In this document: one piece after another, positions 1 to 6,634 of the stretch
Layout of the letters: each line of letters begins with the position of its first letter
How positions within the stretch are numbered: the first letter of the stretch is position 1
Assembly: GCA_033764335.1 (NCBI GenBank)
Contig: JANRJC010000001.1
Span: 62,001-126,000, forward strand
DNA length: 64,000 nt
Direction of reading: 5' to 3'
Origin: JAGQVA01 sp033764335
Lineage (GTDB): Bacteria; Bacteroidota; Bacteroidia; J057
Program-made: the position numbers and the translations under genes
Notes under the pieces: generated by a model
Database searches by the model: none
What the model was told of the DNA's origin: nothing
The model's input: only the letters and a program-made list of their open reading frames with translations

Positions 1-1
1 C

Positions 2-577
2 AAAGGCGGAAGAAAACACCCCGAACAAAACCTCGTGCAGATTGACACTACCAATATCCTCTTTGTATGCGGCGGGGCATTCGAAGGAATTGACCGGATT
101 ATTTCCAACCGAATTTCGGTTAAAACCATTGGCTTTGACGCCTCTTCAACCAAAAAGCTGGAAGAAGGAACCAATATCTACCGTTTTATTCAGCCCGCCG
201 ATCTTCGCTCTTTTGGGCTGATCCCGGAGATCATCGGCCGCCTTCCGGTGCTGAGTTACCTCGATCCGCTGGACGTGAAAACCCTCCGCCGGATTCTTAC
301 GGAACCCAAAAATGCCATCATTCGACAGTATCAGAAAATGTTTGAACTCGAAGGTAAAAAATTAACCTTCGACGAAGATGTTCTCGATACAGTGGTAAAA
401 AGGGCCGTAGAACTAAAACTCGGTGCGCGTGGACTTCGCTCGATCATTGAGGCTATTATGCTCGATGTAATGTTTGAGATGCCCGACAGTGAGGAAACAC
501 AATATCATATTACCCTTGATATTGCTTCTGCAAAACTCTCCGATACCAATTTTATGAGCTACCGGGCGGCAGGCTGA
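2..577 (+). CDS. clpX: ClpX, ATP-binding unfoldase of the ClpXP protease (3' part only)
   Basis: C-terminal part of the AAA+ unfoldase that feeds substrates to ClpP in the cytoplasm. The frame is open from base 2, so the start lies outside the window. The visible stretch begins with the conserved GGRKHPEQ, then IDTTNILFVCGGAFEGI (the family reads FICGGAF), then FGLIPEIIGRLPV (arginine-finger region) and the sensor-2 motif GARGLRSIIEAIM, ending in the small C-terminal domain. A GTG occurs at 35 but lies inside the ATPase core and is not the start. The gene is followed by a long inverted repeat that looks like its terminator. Identification is secure. Confidence 0.97.
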   Translation, partial: KGGRKHPEQNLVQIDTTNILFVCGGAFEGIDRIISNRISVKTIGFDASSTKKLEEGTNIYRFIQPADLRSFGLIPEIIGRLPVLSYLDPLDVKTLRRILTEPKNAIIRQYQKMFELEGKKLTFDEDVLDTVVKRAVELKLGARGLRSIIEAIMLDVMFEMPDSEETQYHITLDIASAKLSDTNFMSYRAAG

Positions 578-623
578 GCCTCCGCCTTTCGATAAACAAA
601 TCAGCCTATATATATGGGCGAAA

Positions 624-668
624 AAACGAAAATGTCGTACCCCGCTGAGGAGTGCGACATTTTCGTTT
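624..668. terminator. Inverted repeat after clpX
   Basis: A perfect 14-bp inverted repeat (624-637 and 655-668) extends by about three more pairs, one of them a G-T wobble, around an 11-base loop. It lies 46 bases after the clpX stop. The downstream arm is T-rich (cattttcgttt), so it can act as a Rho-independent terminator. Confidence 0.6.
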
Positions 669-675
669 GCACCCG

Positions 676-725
676 TTTTCAAAAAGGGTAAAAATAATTC
701 CCTTTAAAATCCGCCGATTTCCCTT
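676..725 (+). repeat. Left copy of a ~50 bp sequence also found at 5235-5284
   Basis: This stretch and 5235-5284 share about 41 of 50 positions, including a 17-base identical core (aataattccctttaaaa). Each copy lies about 100 bases before a start codon (787 and 5333). Together they bracket the subtilase and four-paralogue locus. They could be a shared promoter or regulatory region, or direct repeats left by duplication or insertion. Confidence 0.5.
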
Positions 726-786
726 CATCGTTCTCTTTATTTTTGCTATCTTATCGAAAATTTCGACACCCTTAAACACAAAACCC

Positions 787-909
787 ATGAAACGTTCGAT
801 TTTTGCCCTATTTCTCCTTTCGCTGATGGCTTGTACCGAAGACCGCTTAGCCCTACCCCCTACCCCCCCCCCCGCAGGAGAAAATGACTTTTCCGGAAAT
901 GCAGATTGA
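787..909 (+). CDS. Lipoprotein leader of the subtilase, out of frame with the protease body
   Basis: ATG at 787 starts a 40-residue ORF with a textbook lipoprotein leader: MKRS, a hydrophobic core (IFALFLLSLMA) and a lipobox-type Cys16. A Pro-rich stretch follows, and the ORF stops at 907-909. An 11-C tract sits at 863-873. With one C fewer (10), codons from 787 run straight into the protease ORF as PPPQEKMTF. The leader is therefore very probably the true N-terminus of the protease below, separated by a frameshift that is either a slippage site (phase variation) or an error in the homopolymer. By itself the ORF encodes nothing recognisable. Confidence 0.7.
   Translation: MKRSIFALFLLSLMACTEDRLALPPTPPPAGENDFSGNAD
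863..873 (+). repeat. 11-C homopolymer at the leader/protease junction
   Basis: Eleven consecutive C between the lipoprotein leader (frame of 787) and the protease (frame of 884). Lengths of 10 or 13 fuse the two frames; 11 keeps them apart. The length and place inside the 5' coding end of a surface protein gene fit a contingency locus. A base-calling error is the main alternative. Confidence 0.85.
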
Positions 910-2686
910 AGACCTTGACGGCAGGCCGCCGATGGATGGAGCAACGATTTTTGCGCTTACTCAGCGGATTTCGCTCGTCCACACCCGCAGCGCAACCAGC
1001 TTCGACTGGAGTATGGCCGATGACTATACCCTTTGGAGCGCGGTGGTAGCCGGCGACAGCACCGTAGTCGTAGGCTACAAACCGGCTACCCTAGACAGCA
1101 TTAATCATATCCTGCATCTGATTGATCTTAACAATCCCGACTGGATGTATGCCCGTGATTACACGATCGAGTTTGTCCGGCAGCAACTTCAGATACTCCA
1201 TCCCGGCACGGCTTTTCCCACCGATACCTTTTTGCTCCGAAGCCATGAGGTTCTGCCTATTTTGTATTTTAAACTCTCGGACTATGAAGTGATTGCCGGA
1301 CTCCGGCAGTTGGGTACAGTGGTTTACGTAGAGCCGGAAGGTTATAATGAAAACCTCTATGCAGCGGATCCGATCCGAACCAGTGGCTGTAACGAAGAAA
1401 CCGATCAGATAGAAAGTTCTGATTACTTTACCATAAGCCCCAATTCAAAGGTTTCCTGGCATTTGGGAATAGGCACGCATCGGGTATCTCTGGCCTGGGA
1501 CGTATGTCCCAAAGGAACCGGTATTACACTAGGCCTTATTGATACCGGGATAGACAGTGACAATACCTATCTCAGTCAATCGGGCCTATTTACCTCCGGC
1601 CAATCCGGTGGCAGGACGATTGAAAAGTTCGGTACCTTCGATGGCACCAGCCCCCATGATTTGTGTGGGCACGGCACCCGGATGGCGGGTATCCTTGCCC
1701 ATCCCCGCACTAACAATGGAGGTATCACCGGTATCGCCTACAAATCGAGTTTAGTGAGTTACCGGGTGGCCAATGGGGTCATCCTTGACGGGACGGAAGA
1801 AAAAGAGGCCGTGGTGGATGCCCTTACCGCTTTAGGCGACCGGAGCGATGTGAGGATTATTAGCATGTCTGTCGGAAAGGTTTTTGAACACCAGCCCATC
1901 ACCCAAGCTATTAAGTATGCCTATGGAAAAGGGAAGTTGATTTTTTGTGCCGCAGGAGGGGGTTACCAAGAAACCCATCCCGCCAAATCCCCGAGTTTAG
2001 CGAATGAGGTTGTAGCGGTAACGGCCGCTAAATACGACTATAATGATCCCAATCATGTCAACTTAACAAAGGCACTTTACTGTCCCTTTGATACCTATGT
2101 GGATTTCGCAGGGTTAGTAGAAGAAAACATGCCGACGAAAACTCGATTTGCGCTCAGCACCCAACTCGACAACGGAGCGAGTCTGGCCTGGTCTAAAAAA
2201 GCCTCTGCCGCCACTGCGACAACGGCGGGCATCGCCGCCCTGGTTTGGTCCTGCAATCTCAACCGCAGCCGGGCACAGGTATTAGCGATTCTGCAGCAGG
2301 CGGGTAGCCGTTGGGGAAATGTAAGTACGGACTATGGGTATGGGGTGATTGACGCGAAAGAAGCGGTGGATTTAGCCAATATTCCGCTTCCGCTCACCGT
2401 TCAGATTTCGGAACCTTCGGTCATCGAAATCAGCGGAACCTATCTGTGGACCGCTACGGTTGCCAATAGTACTGCGCCCAATCTTACCTATACCTGGAAG
2501 TGGAACGGTACCACGGTGGCGACCGGTACGAATGTATCTTCTTATACCCGCAGCGTAATCATTCCCTCTTCCGGAACGGTGACAAGTACCCTCTCCCTTA
2601 CCATCATCGAACAGGGAGGCCTTAACCGCACGCAAACCGCTAGCCAACCCCTCCTCATCGGAGATCCCGCCGGGGAGATGGAATAA
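884..2686 (+). CDS. Subtilisin-like (S8) serine protease with C-terminal Ig-like domain
   Basis: 600 codons from ATG 884, which has an AGGAG at 876-880. The real start is more likely 787 in the lipoprotein leader, so this ORF is the body of a surface protease. Residues about 90-155 look like an inhibitor-type propeptide. The S8 domain follows with Asp220 (LIDTGIDSD), His263 (CGHGTRMAGI) and Ser441 (KKASAATATTAG). The usual AAGN oxyanion motif reads AAGG at 356-359, so the stabilising Asn is Gly, and the GTS before the Ser is KAS. Activity may be weak or altered. The last ~100 residues (TWKWNGTTVATG) resemble an Ig/PKD-like domain. No T9SS tail is visible, which agrees with anchoring by the leader. 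Confidence 0.85.
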   Translation: MTFPEMQIEDLDGRPPMDGATIFALTQRISLVHTRSATSFDWSMADDYTLWSAVVAGDSTVVVGYKPATLDSINHILHLIDLNNPDWMYARDYTIEFVRQQLQILHPGTAFPTDTFLLRSHEVLPILYFKLSDYEVIAGLRQLGTVVYVEPEGYNENLYAADPIRTSGCNEETDQIESSDYFTISPNSKVSWHLGIGTHRVSLAWDVCPKGTGITLGLIDTGIDSDNTYLSQSGLFTSGQSGGRTIEKFGTFDGTSPHDLCGHGTRMAGILAHPRTNNGGITGIAYKSSLVSYRVANGVILDGTEEKEAVVDALTALGDRSDVRIISMSVGKVFEHQPITQAIKYAYGKGKLIFCAAGGGYQETHPAKSPSLANEVVAVTAAKYDYNDPNHVNLTKALYCPFDTYVDFAGLVEENMPTKTRFALSTQLDNGASLAWSKKASAATATTAGIAALVWSCNLNRSRAQVLAILQQAGSRWGNVSTDYGYGVIDAKEAVDLANIPLPLTVQISEPSVIEISGTYLWTATVANSTAPNLTYTWKWNGTTVATGTNVSSYTRSVIIPSSGTVTSTLSLTIIEQGGLNRTQTASQPLLIGDPAGEME

Positions 2687-2725
2687 AAGTTTCCCCTTAA
2701 ATATAACTCTTTATAAATAAATAAT

Positions 2726-3238
2726 ATGTGTAAAAAAATCCTGAAAAATATCGGGTTTGTGGTTGTCGTGCTACTAGCCACCCCTTCCCTTTGTGCCCAA
2801 ACCCCTAATCTGTTTTTTACGCAGACCGACGCATGGGTTGCTGGATCAATGGAGGATGGTACTATTTCCGTTTCGTTTCTCTATGAGCATAAGTTCAAAA
2901 TATATCCTTCGGGGTGGATTTCCTCCCTGGGGGTAAGTTCGGGTTTGACACTCACCAGTTCTGAAGACATCGATCGTTTTATCCGAGGCGGATTCTTTCA
3001 GCTACCCCTCTATTTCACCCTGCAAACCGGGCATCGGTCCCACCATGCGCATCTGGCGGCAGGAGCGCGTTTTGTTCTAGTTTTTGAGGATGACTATATA
3101 CCGCCCTTTGTACCCATTCCTATGCTGGAATTATCGTACCGCTTTGAGCCGCCACAGGGAGGTATTATGCTGCAGGGAGGAATGGGCATTTCCATCATAG
3201 GAATCATTACAAGCGGCGGCGTAGGCTGGGCTTTTTGA
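2726..3238 (+). CDS. Small exported beta-barrel-like protein, paralogue 1 of 4
   Basis: 170 residues. An N-terminal signal peptide (MCKKILKNIGF, hydrophobic core, cleavage near LCAQ) precedes alternating short strands with conserved LPLYFTLQTGHRSHHAHL, PIPMLELSYRFEPPQGG and a C-terminal GGVGWAF. Strand alternation, Gly/aromatic content and the terminal Phe suggest a small outer-membrane beta-barrel, which is inference. It is the first of four tandem paralogues (2726, 3309, 3872, 4419), all in one direction and starting with MCK. The upstream stretch differs from that of copies 2 and 4. I recognise no named family. Confidence 0.75.
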   Translation: MCKKILKNIGFVVVVLLATPSLCAQTPNLFFTQTDAWVAGSMEDGTISVSFLYEHKFKIYPSGWISSLGVSSGLTLTSSEDIDRFIRGGFFQLPLYFTLQTGHRSHHAHLAAGARFVLVFEDDYIPPFVPIPMLELSYRFEPPQGGIMLQGGMGISIIGIITSGGVGWAF

Positions 3239-3254
3239 GGAGAGGTAGGTAAGG

Positions 3255-3308
3255 GGAAAAATACCGAGAGTGTTACCTCAACGTGCGTTTTAGATAAAAC
3301 CCAACAAC
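3255..3308 (+). repeat. Duplicated 5' leader, copy before paralogue 2
   Basis: 54 bases directly before the ATG at 3309 match 4365-4418 before the ATG at 4419 with a single mismatch (3273 T, 4383 C). The identity runs on into the signal-peptide codons. Such an intact non-coding match shows a recent segmental duplication or gene conversion, and it may carry the expression signals of these genes. Confidence 0.8.
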
Positions 3309-3815
3309 ATGTGTAAAAAAATCCTGAAAAATATCGGGTTTGCAGTTATCGTACTGCTGCTATCGACCCCTTCTCTATACGCCCAGGCCCCCCACCTGCT
3401 TTTTTCGCAGACCGACGCATGGATTGCCGGAAGTTCGGAGGGTGTTATTTCTATTTCGTTTCAATATGAGCATAAGTTCAAAATATATCCTACGGGAGTG
3501 GTTTCCTCCCTGGGGGTAAGTTCGGGGTTGATATTCGCCAACTATTCAGACGCCGATCGTTTTATCCGAGACGGATTCTTTCAGATACCCCTCTACTTCA
3601 CCCTGCAAACCGGGCATCGGTCTCACCATGCACATCTGTCGGCAGGGGGGCGTATTTTTCTTTTGAAGGATGACTTCGCACCGCCCTTTCCCATTCCTAT
3701 TCTGGAATTATCGTACCGTTTTGAGCCGCTCCAAGGAGGCATTATGTTACAAGGAGGGATGGGGATTGCCCTGTTAGGGATCATGGCAAGCGGCGGTGTA
3801 GGCTGGGCTTTTTGA
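3309..3815 (+). CDS. Small exported beta-barrel-like protein, paralogue 2 of 4
   Basis: 168 residues, clearly homologous over its full length to the gene before it: same MCKKILKNIGF signal peptide, cleavage near LYAQ, then FKIYPTGVVSSLGVSSG, QTGHRSHHAHL, PIPILELSYRFEPLQGG and the terminal GGVGWAF. Differences cluster in the loop after the signal peptide and around residue 110 (KDDFAPPF, one residue shorter). It sits 70 bases after paralogue 1 and has the same 54-base leader as paralogue 4. Function unknown. An outer-membrane location is inferred from the signal peptide and terminal Phe. Confidence 0.75.
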   Translation: MCKKILKNIGFAVIVLLLSTPSLYAQAPHLLFSQTDAWIAGSSEGVISISFQYEHKFKIYPTGVVSSLGVSSGLIFANYSDADRFIRDGFFQIPLYFTLQTGHRSHHAHLSAGGRIFLLKDDFAPPFPIPILELSYRFEPLQGGIMLQGGMGIALLGIMASGGVGWAF

Positions 3816-3871
3816 GGGTGTGGGGTGTTGAGGCGGAGTGATTTTTCGTCTGGATCTTTAATTCCAGCGTT

Positions 3872-4348
3872 ATGTGCAAACAATTATTACTAAAGAGTGT
3901 ACTCTTCACCTATCTGTGTTTGATGGGGGTTGAAATTCTTCATGCTCAGATGAAAGGGAGGAACGCCGTTGGTGTGGATATAGGATGGTATCCAGGGTTA
4001 AATCCCTTGACGGGCATTCTATATGAGCGCCAATTGGGATATGCGGATCGGCAGGGGCTTTCCTTTCGCTTTCGTACGGGCATCTACCTCGGTCTGGAAG
4101 AATTAGGTTATGATAATGCGAACATCGGGATACCCACAGTTGTTACTTTGCTTACCGGGCGGAATTTTCACCACTTTGAGACGAGTTTGGGCGTTATTTG
4201 GGCACCGGGTAACCAAAATGAATATTTGCCGCCCCTCTTCCCGGTTGCCGAAATAGGTTATCGCTATATGCCCCCTCAAGGCGGACTGATTTTACGGGCA
4301 AGAGGGGGGACAACCGGTTTAGGCGGCGGCATCGGCTGGGCTTTTTGA
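3872..4348 (+). CDS. Small exported beta-barrel-like protein, diverged paralogue 3 of 4
   Basis: 158 residues. The signal peptide (MCKQLLLKSVLF, cleavage near LHAQ) is followed by the same layout as its neighbours but with much lower identity: ILYERQLGYADRQGLSFRF, LLTGRNFHHFETSLG, FPVAEIGYRYMPPQGG and a closing GGGIGWAF. The GYRY-PPQGG element and the aromatic terminus tie it to the family. Its leader (3816-3871) does not match the 54-base leader of copies 2 and 4. The divergence suggests it is the older member, with the flanking copies refreshed by duplication or gene conversion. Confidence 0.7.
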   Translation: MCKQLLLKSVLFTYLCLMGVEILHAQMKGRNAVGVDIGWYPGLNPLTGILYERQLGYADRQGLSFRFRTGIYLGLEELGYDNANIGIPTVVTLLTGRNFHHFETSLGVIWAPGNQNEYLPPLFPVAEIGYRYMPPQGGLILRARGGTTGLGGGIGWAF

Positions 4349-4364
4349 GGAGATTGCGGGAGGA

Positions 4365-4418
4365 GGAAAAATACCGAGAGTGCTACCTCAACGTGCGTTT
4401 TAGATAAAACCCAACAAC
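4365..4418 (+). repeat. Duplicated 5' leader, copy before paralogue 4
   Basis: Second copy of the leader described at 3255-3308, with one mismatch in 54 bases and the same spacing to the start codon. Confidence 0.8.
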
Positions 4419-4931
4419 ATGTGTAAAAAAATCCTAAAAAATATCGGGTTTGTGGTCGTAGTGCTACTAGGTATCCCTTCCCTTTGTGCCCAAACCCCTA
4501 ATCTGTTTTTTGCGCAGACCGACCTATGGTTTGCTGGAGCCACGGCGGACGGTACTATTTCCGTTTCGTTTCAATATGAGCGTAAGTTCAAAATATATCC
4601 TAAAGGATGGATTTCTTCTTTGGGAGTAAGTTCGGGATTAACACTCACCAGTTCTGTAGACTCCGATCGTTTTATCCGAGATGGAGCTTTTCTCCTACCC
4701 CTCTATTTTACTGTGCAAACCGGGCATCGGTCCCACCATGCACATCTGGCCGCAGGGGGGCGTTTTATTCTGCCTTCGGAGGATGACTACCTACCGGCTT
4801 TTGTCCCCATTCCTATGCTGGAATTATCGTACCGCTTTGAGCCGCCTCAGGGAGGCATCATGCTGCAAGGAGGAATGGGCATTTCCATCGTAGGAATCCT
4901 CGCAAGCGGGGGCGTAGGCTGGGCTTTTTGA
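4419..4931 (+). CDS. Small exported beta-barrel-like protein, paralogue 4 of 4
   Basis: 170 residues. Protein sequence is closest to paralogue 1 (same length, same LTLTSS and SEDDYLPAFVPIPMLELSY region), while its leader is that of paralogue 2, a mosaic pattern. The signal peptide is MCKKILKNIGF with cleavage near LCAQ, and it ends GGVGWAF. A run of nine G (4942-4950) lies 10 bases after the stop, followed by the palindromic repeat. Function unknown. The family as a whole looks like surface-exposed barrels undergoing exchange of segments. Confidence 0.75.
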   Translation: MCKKILKNIGFVVVVLLGIPSLCAQTPNLFFAQTDLWFAGATADGTISVSFQYERKFKIYPKGWISSLGVSSGLTLTSSVDSDRFIRDGAFLLPLYFTVQTGHRSHHAHLAAGGRFILPSEDDYLPAFVPIPMLELSYRFEPPQGGIMLQGGMGISIVGILASGGVGWAF

Positions 4932-5025
4932 GGAGATGCGCGGGGGGGGGTATAACGAGGGAAAAGCCAAAGAGGCGTGCGAAGACGCGCCGCTGGAATC
5001 GAAAAAAAGGGGGGCGCATCGGGGT

Positions 5026-5165
5026 GCTACCGATGTTTCGGCTCCGAAAGGAGTCCTTGGGACCCTCCGGGCCTTTGTGCCTAAAGGCACGCATCAAAGG
5101 TGCTGTCGGCACTCAGTAAGTTGTGTCGCAGACACAAAGGCCCGGAGGGTCGTAATATCGGTAGC
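5026..5165. repeat. Palindromic multi-hairpin intergenic repeat (REP/MITE-like)
   Basis: This fills the 400-base gap 4932-5332. An outer 9-bp arm pair (5026-5034 and 5157-5165) and a perfect 19-bp pair (5061-5079 and 5133-5151) enclose three further hairpins: 5077-5090 (gtgcc/ggcac), 5100-5112 (gtgc/gcac) and 5122-5136 (tgtgtc/gacaca). A smaller hairpin lies at 5017-5035 (catcgg/ccgatg). The first and third inner hairpins share bases with the 19-bp stem, so two folds compete. No ORF here is credible. It looks like a dispersed palindromic element, but only one copy is visible in this window. Confidence 0.6.
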
Positions 5166-5234
5166 CAAAAGGCAATCCCTCCCCATTTTATTCTCGGGAC
5201 CGCGTCCTTGCACGCAGAAAGGCTTTTTCCTTAA

Positions 5235-5284
5235 TTTTCAAAACGGGTGAATAATTCCCTTTAAAAATCTACGCATTTCTCTTT
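5235..5284 (+). repeat. Right copy of the ~50 bp sequence at 676-725
   Basis: Shares ttttcaaaa, gggt, the 17-base core and cattt/cgattt blocks with 676-725. It lies 49 bases before the start of the hydroxyacid oxidase. See the left copy for the two explanations. Confidence 0.5.
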
Positions 5285-5332
5285 ACTTTCCCGAATTATA
5301 AAGCAGTTCCGTTTTCTTTTATTCAGGGTATT

Positions 5333-6634
5333 ATGACGCCTAAAGACTACTCTTCTGATTCGTCCTCCGCCGTAAACCGCCAACGGGAGATTTACCTCAA
5401 CGGTGCCGCCGGTTTTAAGCCGACCATTCCGGTAAATATAGACCTTCTGGAGGCCGCCGCAGCGAAGAAAATGAGTCGCGAAGCGTTTGCTTATGTGGCC
5501 GGTGGCGCCGGGATCGGTTCTACGATTAAGGCTAATCGTTCCGGCTTTGATGCGTGGCGTATTGTGCCGAGGATGTTGCGCGATGTGTCGGTTCGCCACA
5601 CCGAAACGGAAATTTTGGGCACAAAAATGCCTTTCCCGCTGCTTTTATCGCCGGTAGGGGTGCTCGAACTTGCTCATCCGGAGGCGGATTTGGCGGTGGC
5701 CGCCGCCGCGTCGGAAACGGGAGTACCTTATATATTTAGCAATCAGGCTTCGGTTGCGATGGAAAAAACCGCCGCCGTCATGGGCAATAGCCCCCGATGG
5801 TTTCAGCTTTACTGGAGTAAATCGGACGCACTGGTCGAAAGTTTTGTCCGCCGGGCCGAAGCTTGCGGTTGTAGTGCTATTGTGGTGACACTGGATACCA
5901 CAATGCTGGGGTGGCGCGCAGAAGATTTAGATTTGGCTTACCTGCCTTTTCTCCGGGGAAAAGGCATCGCTCAATATACCTCGGACCCGGTTTTCCGCCA
6001 ACTGGCTCTCCAGCCGGAAGAAGGCCCCGCACCACCGCGAAAAATTACTTTATCTTCTCTTTCTCTCCTGCTGGAACTTACCCGCAATTTTCCCGGAAAT
6101 TTTTGGCAGAATCTCCGTTCCGGCTTTCCACTGGCTTCGGTGCGGAAATTTATCAGTATTTATTCCCGGCCTTCTCTTACGTGGGAAAATCTTTCCTTCC
6201 TCCGGGAAAAAACTCGCCTGCCCATTATTCTAAAAGGAATTCTTCACCCCGATGATGCGCGTAAGGCTGTGGACGAAGGCATCAACGGCCTGATTGTCTC
6301 CAATCACGGAGGAAGGCAGGTGGATGGTTCTATTGGTTCGGTGGAGGTTTTGCCCGGTATTGTCGCGGCGGTCGGCGGAAAAATTCCTATATTGCTGGAC
6401 AGTGGCATAAGAGGCGGAGCGGATATGTTTAAGGCATTGGCTCTGGGAGCAAATGCTGTGTGCATCGGAAGGCCCTATGTCTATGCGCTGGCTCTCGCCG
6501 GGAAAACCGGTGTTCAGGAAGTAATTCGCAATTTTGGGGCGGATTTTGAGTTAACAATGGGTCTGGCAGGTTGTACTTCGCTAGCCGAAATTGATAAAAA
6601 CCTGCTTGTCAAAACCGAACATTCATCCTTATGA
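5333..6634 (+). CDS. FMN-dependent alpha-hydroxy-acid oxidase (lactate 2-monooxygenase-like)
   Basis: 433 residues, a TIM-barrel flavoenzyme that oxidises an L-2-hydroxy acid such as lactate to the keto acid (or decarboxylates it, as lactate 2-monooxygenase does). Seen: FAYVAGGAG near the N-terminus, PLLLSPVG, the FMN-contact WFQLYW, ILKGILHPDDA, the catalytic SNHGGRQVDG (His base and Arg), LLDSGIRGGADMFKALALG and the phosphate-binding ANAVCIGRP. A long insert between WRAEDLDLAY and the SNHGGR region favours the lactate monooxygenase-like branch, but exact substrate is not readable. No signal peptide, so cytoplasmic. The next gene starts in the overlap ATGA. Confidence 0.85.
   Translation: MTPKDYSSDSSSAVNRQREIYLNGAAGFKPTIPVNIDLLEAAAAKKMSREAFAYVAGGAGIGSTIKANRSGFDAWRIVPRMLRDVSVRHTETEILGTKMPFPLLLSPVGVLELAHPEADLAVAAAASETGVPYIFSNQASVAMEKTAAVMGNSPRWFQLYWSKSDALVESFVRRAEACGCSAIVVTLDTTMLGWRAEDLDLAYLPFLRGKGIAQYTSDPVFRQLALQPEEGPAPPRKITLSSLSLLLELTRNFPGNFWQNLRSGFPLASVRKFISIYSRPSLTWENLSFLREKTRLPIILKGILHPDDARKAVDEGINGLIVSNHGGRQVDGSIGSVEVLPGIVAAVGGKIPILLDSGIRGGADMFKALALGANAVCIGRPYVYALALAGKTGVQEVIRNFGADFELTMGLAGCTSLAEIDKNLLVKTEHSSL

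Noticed and set aside
35..577. GTG at 35 as start of the first gene
   Set aside because: The frame is open and conserved (GGRKHPEQ) before it, so this is inside clpX.
4936..5250. Open frame of 104 codons through the palindromic element
   Set aside because: It runs through inverted repeats that dictate its residues, and has no signal peptide or family. Treated as non-coding.
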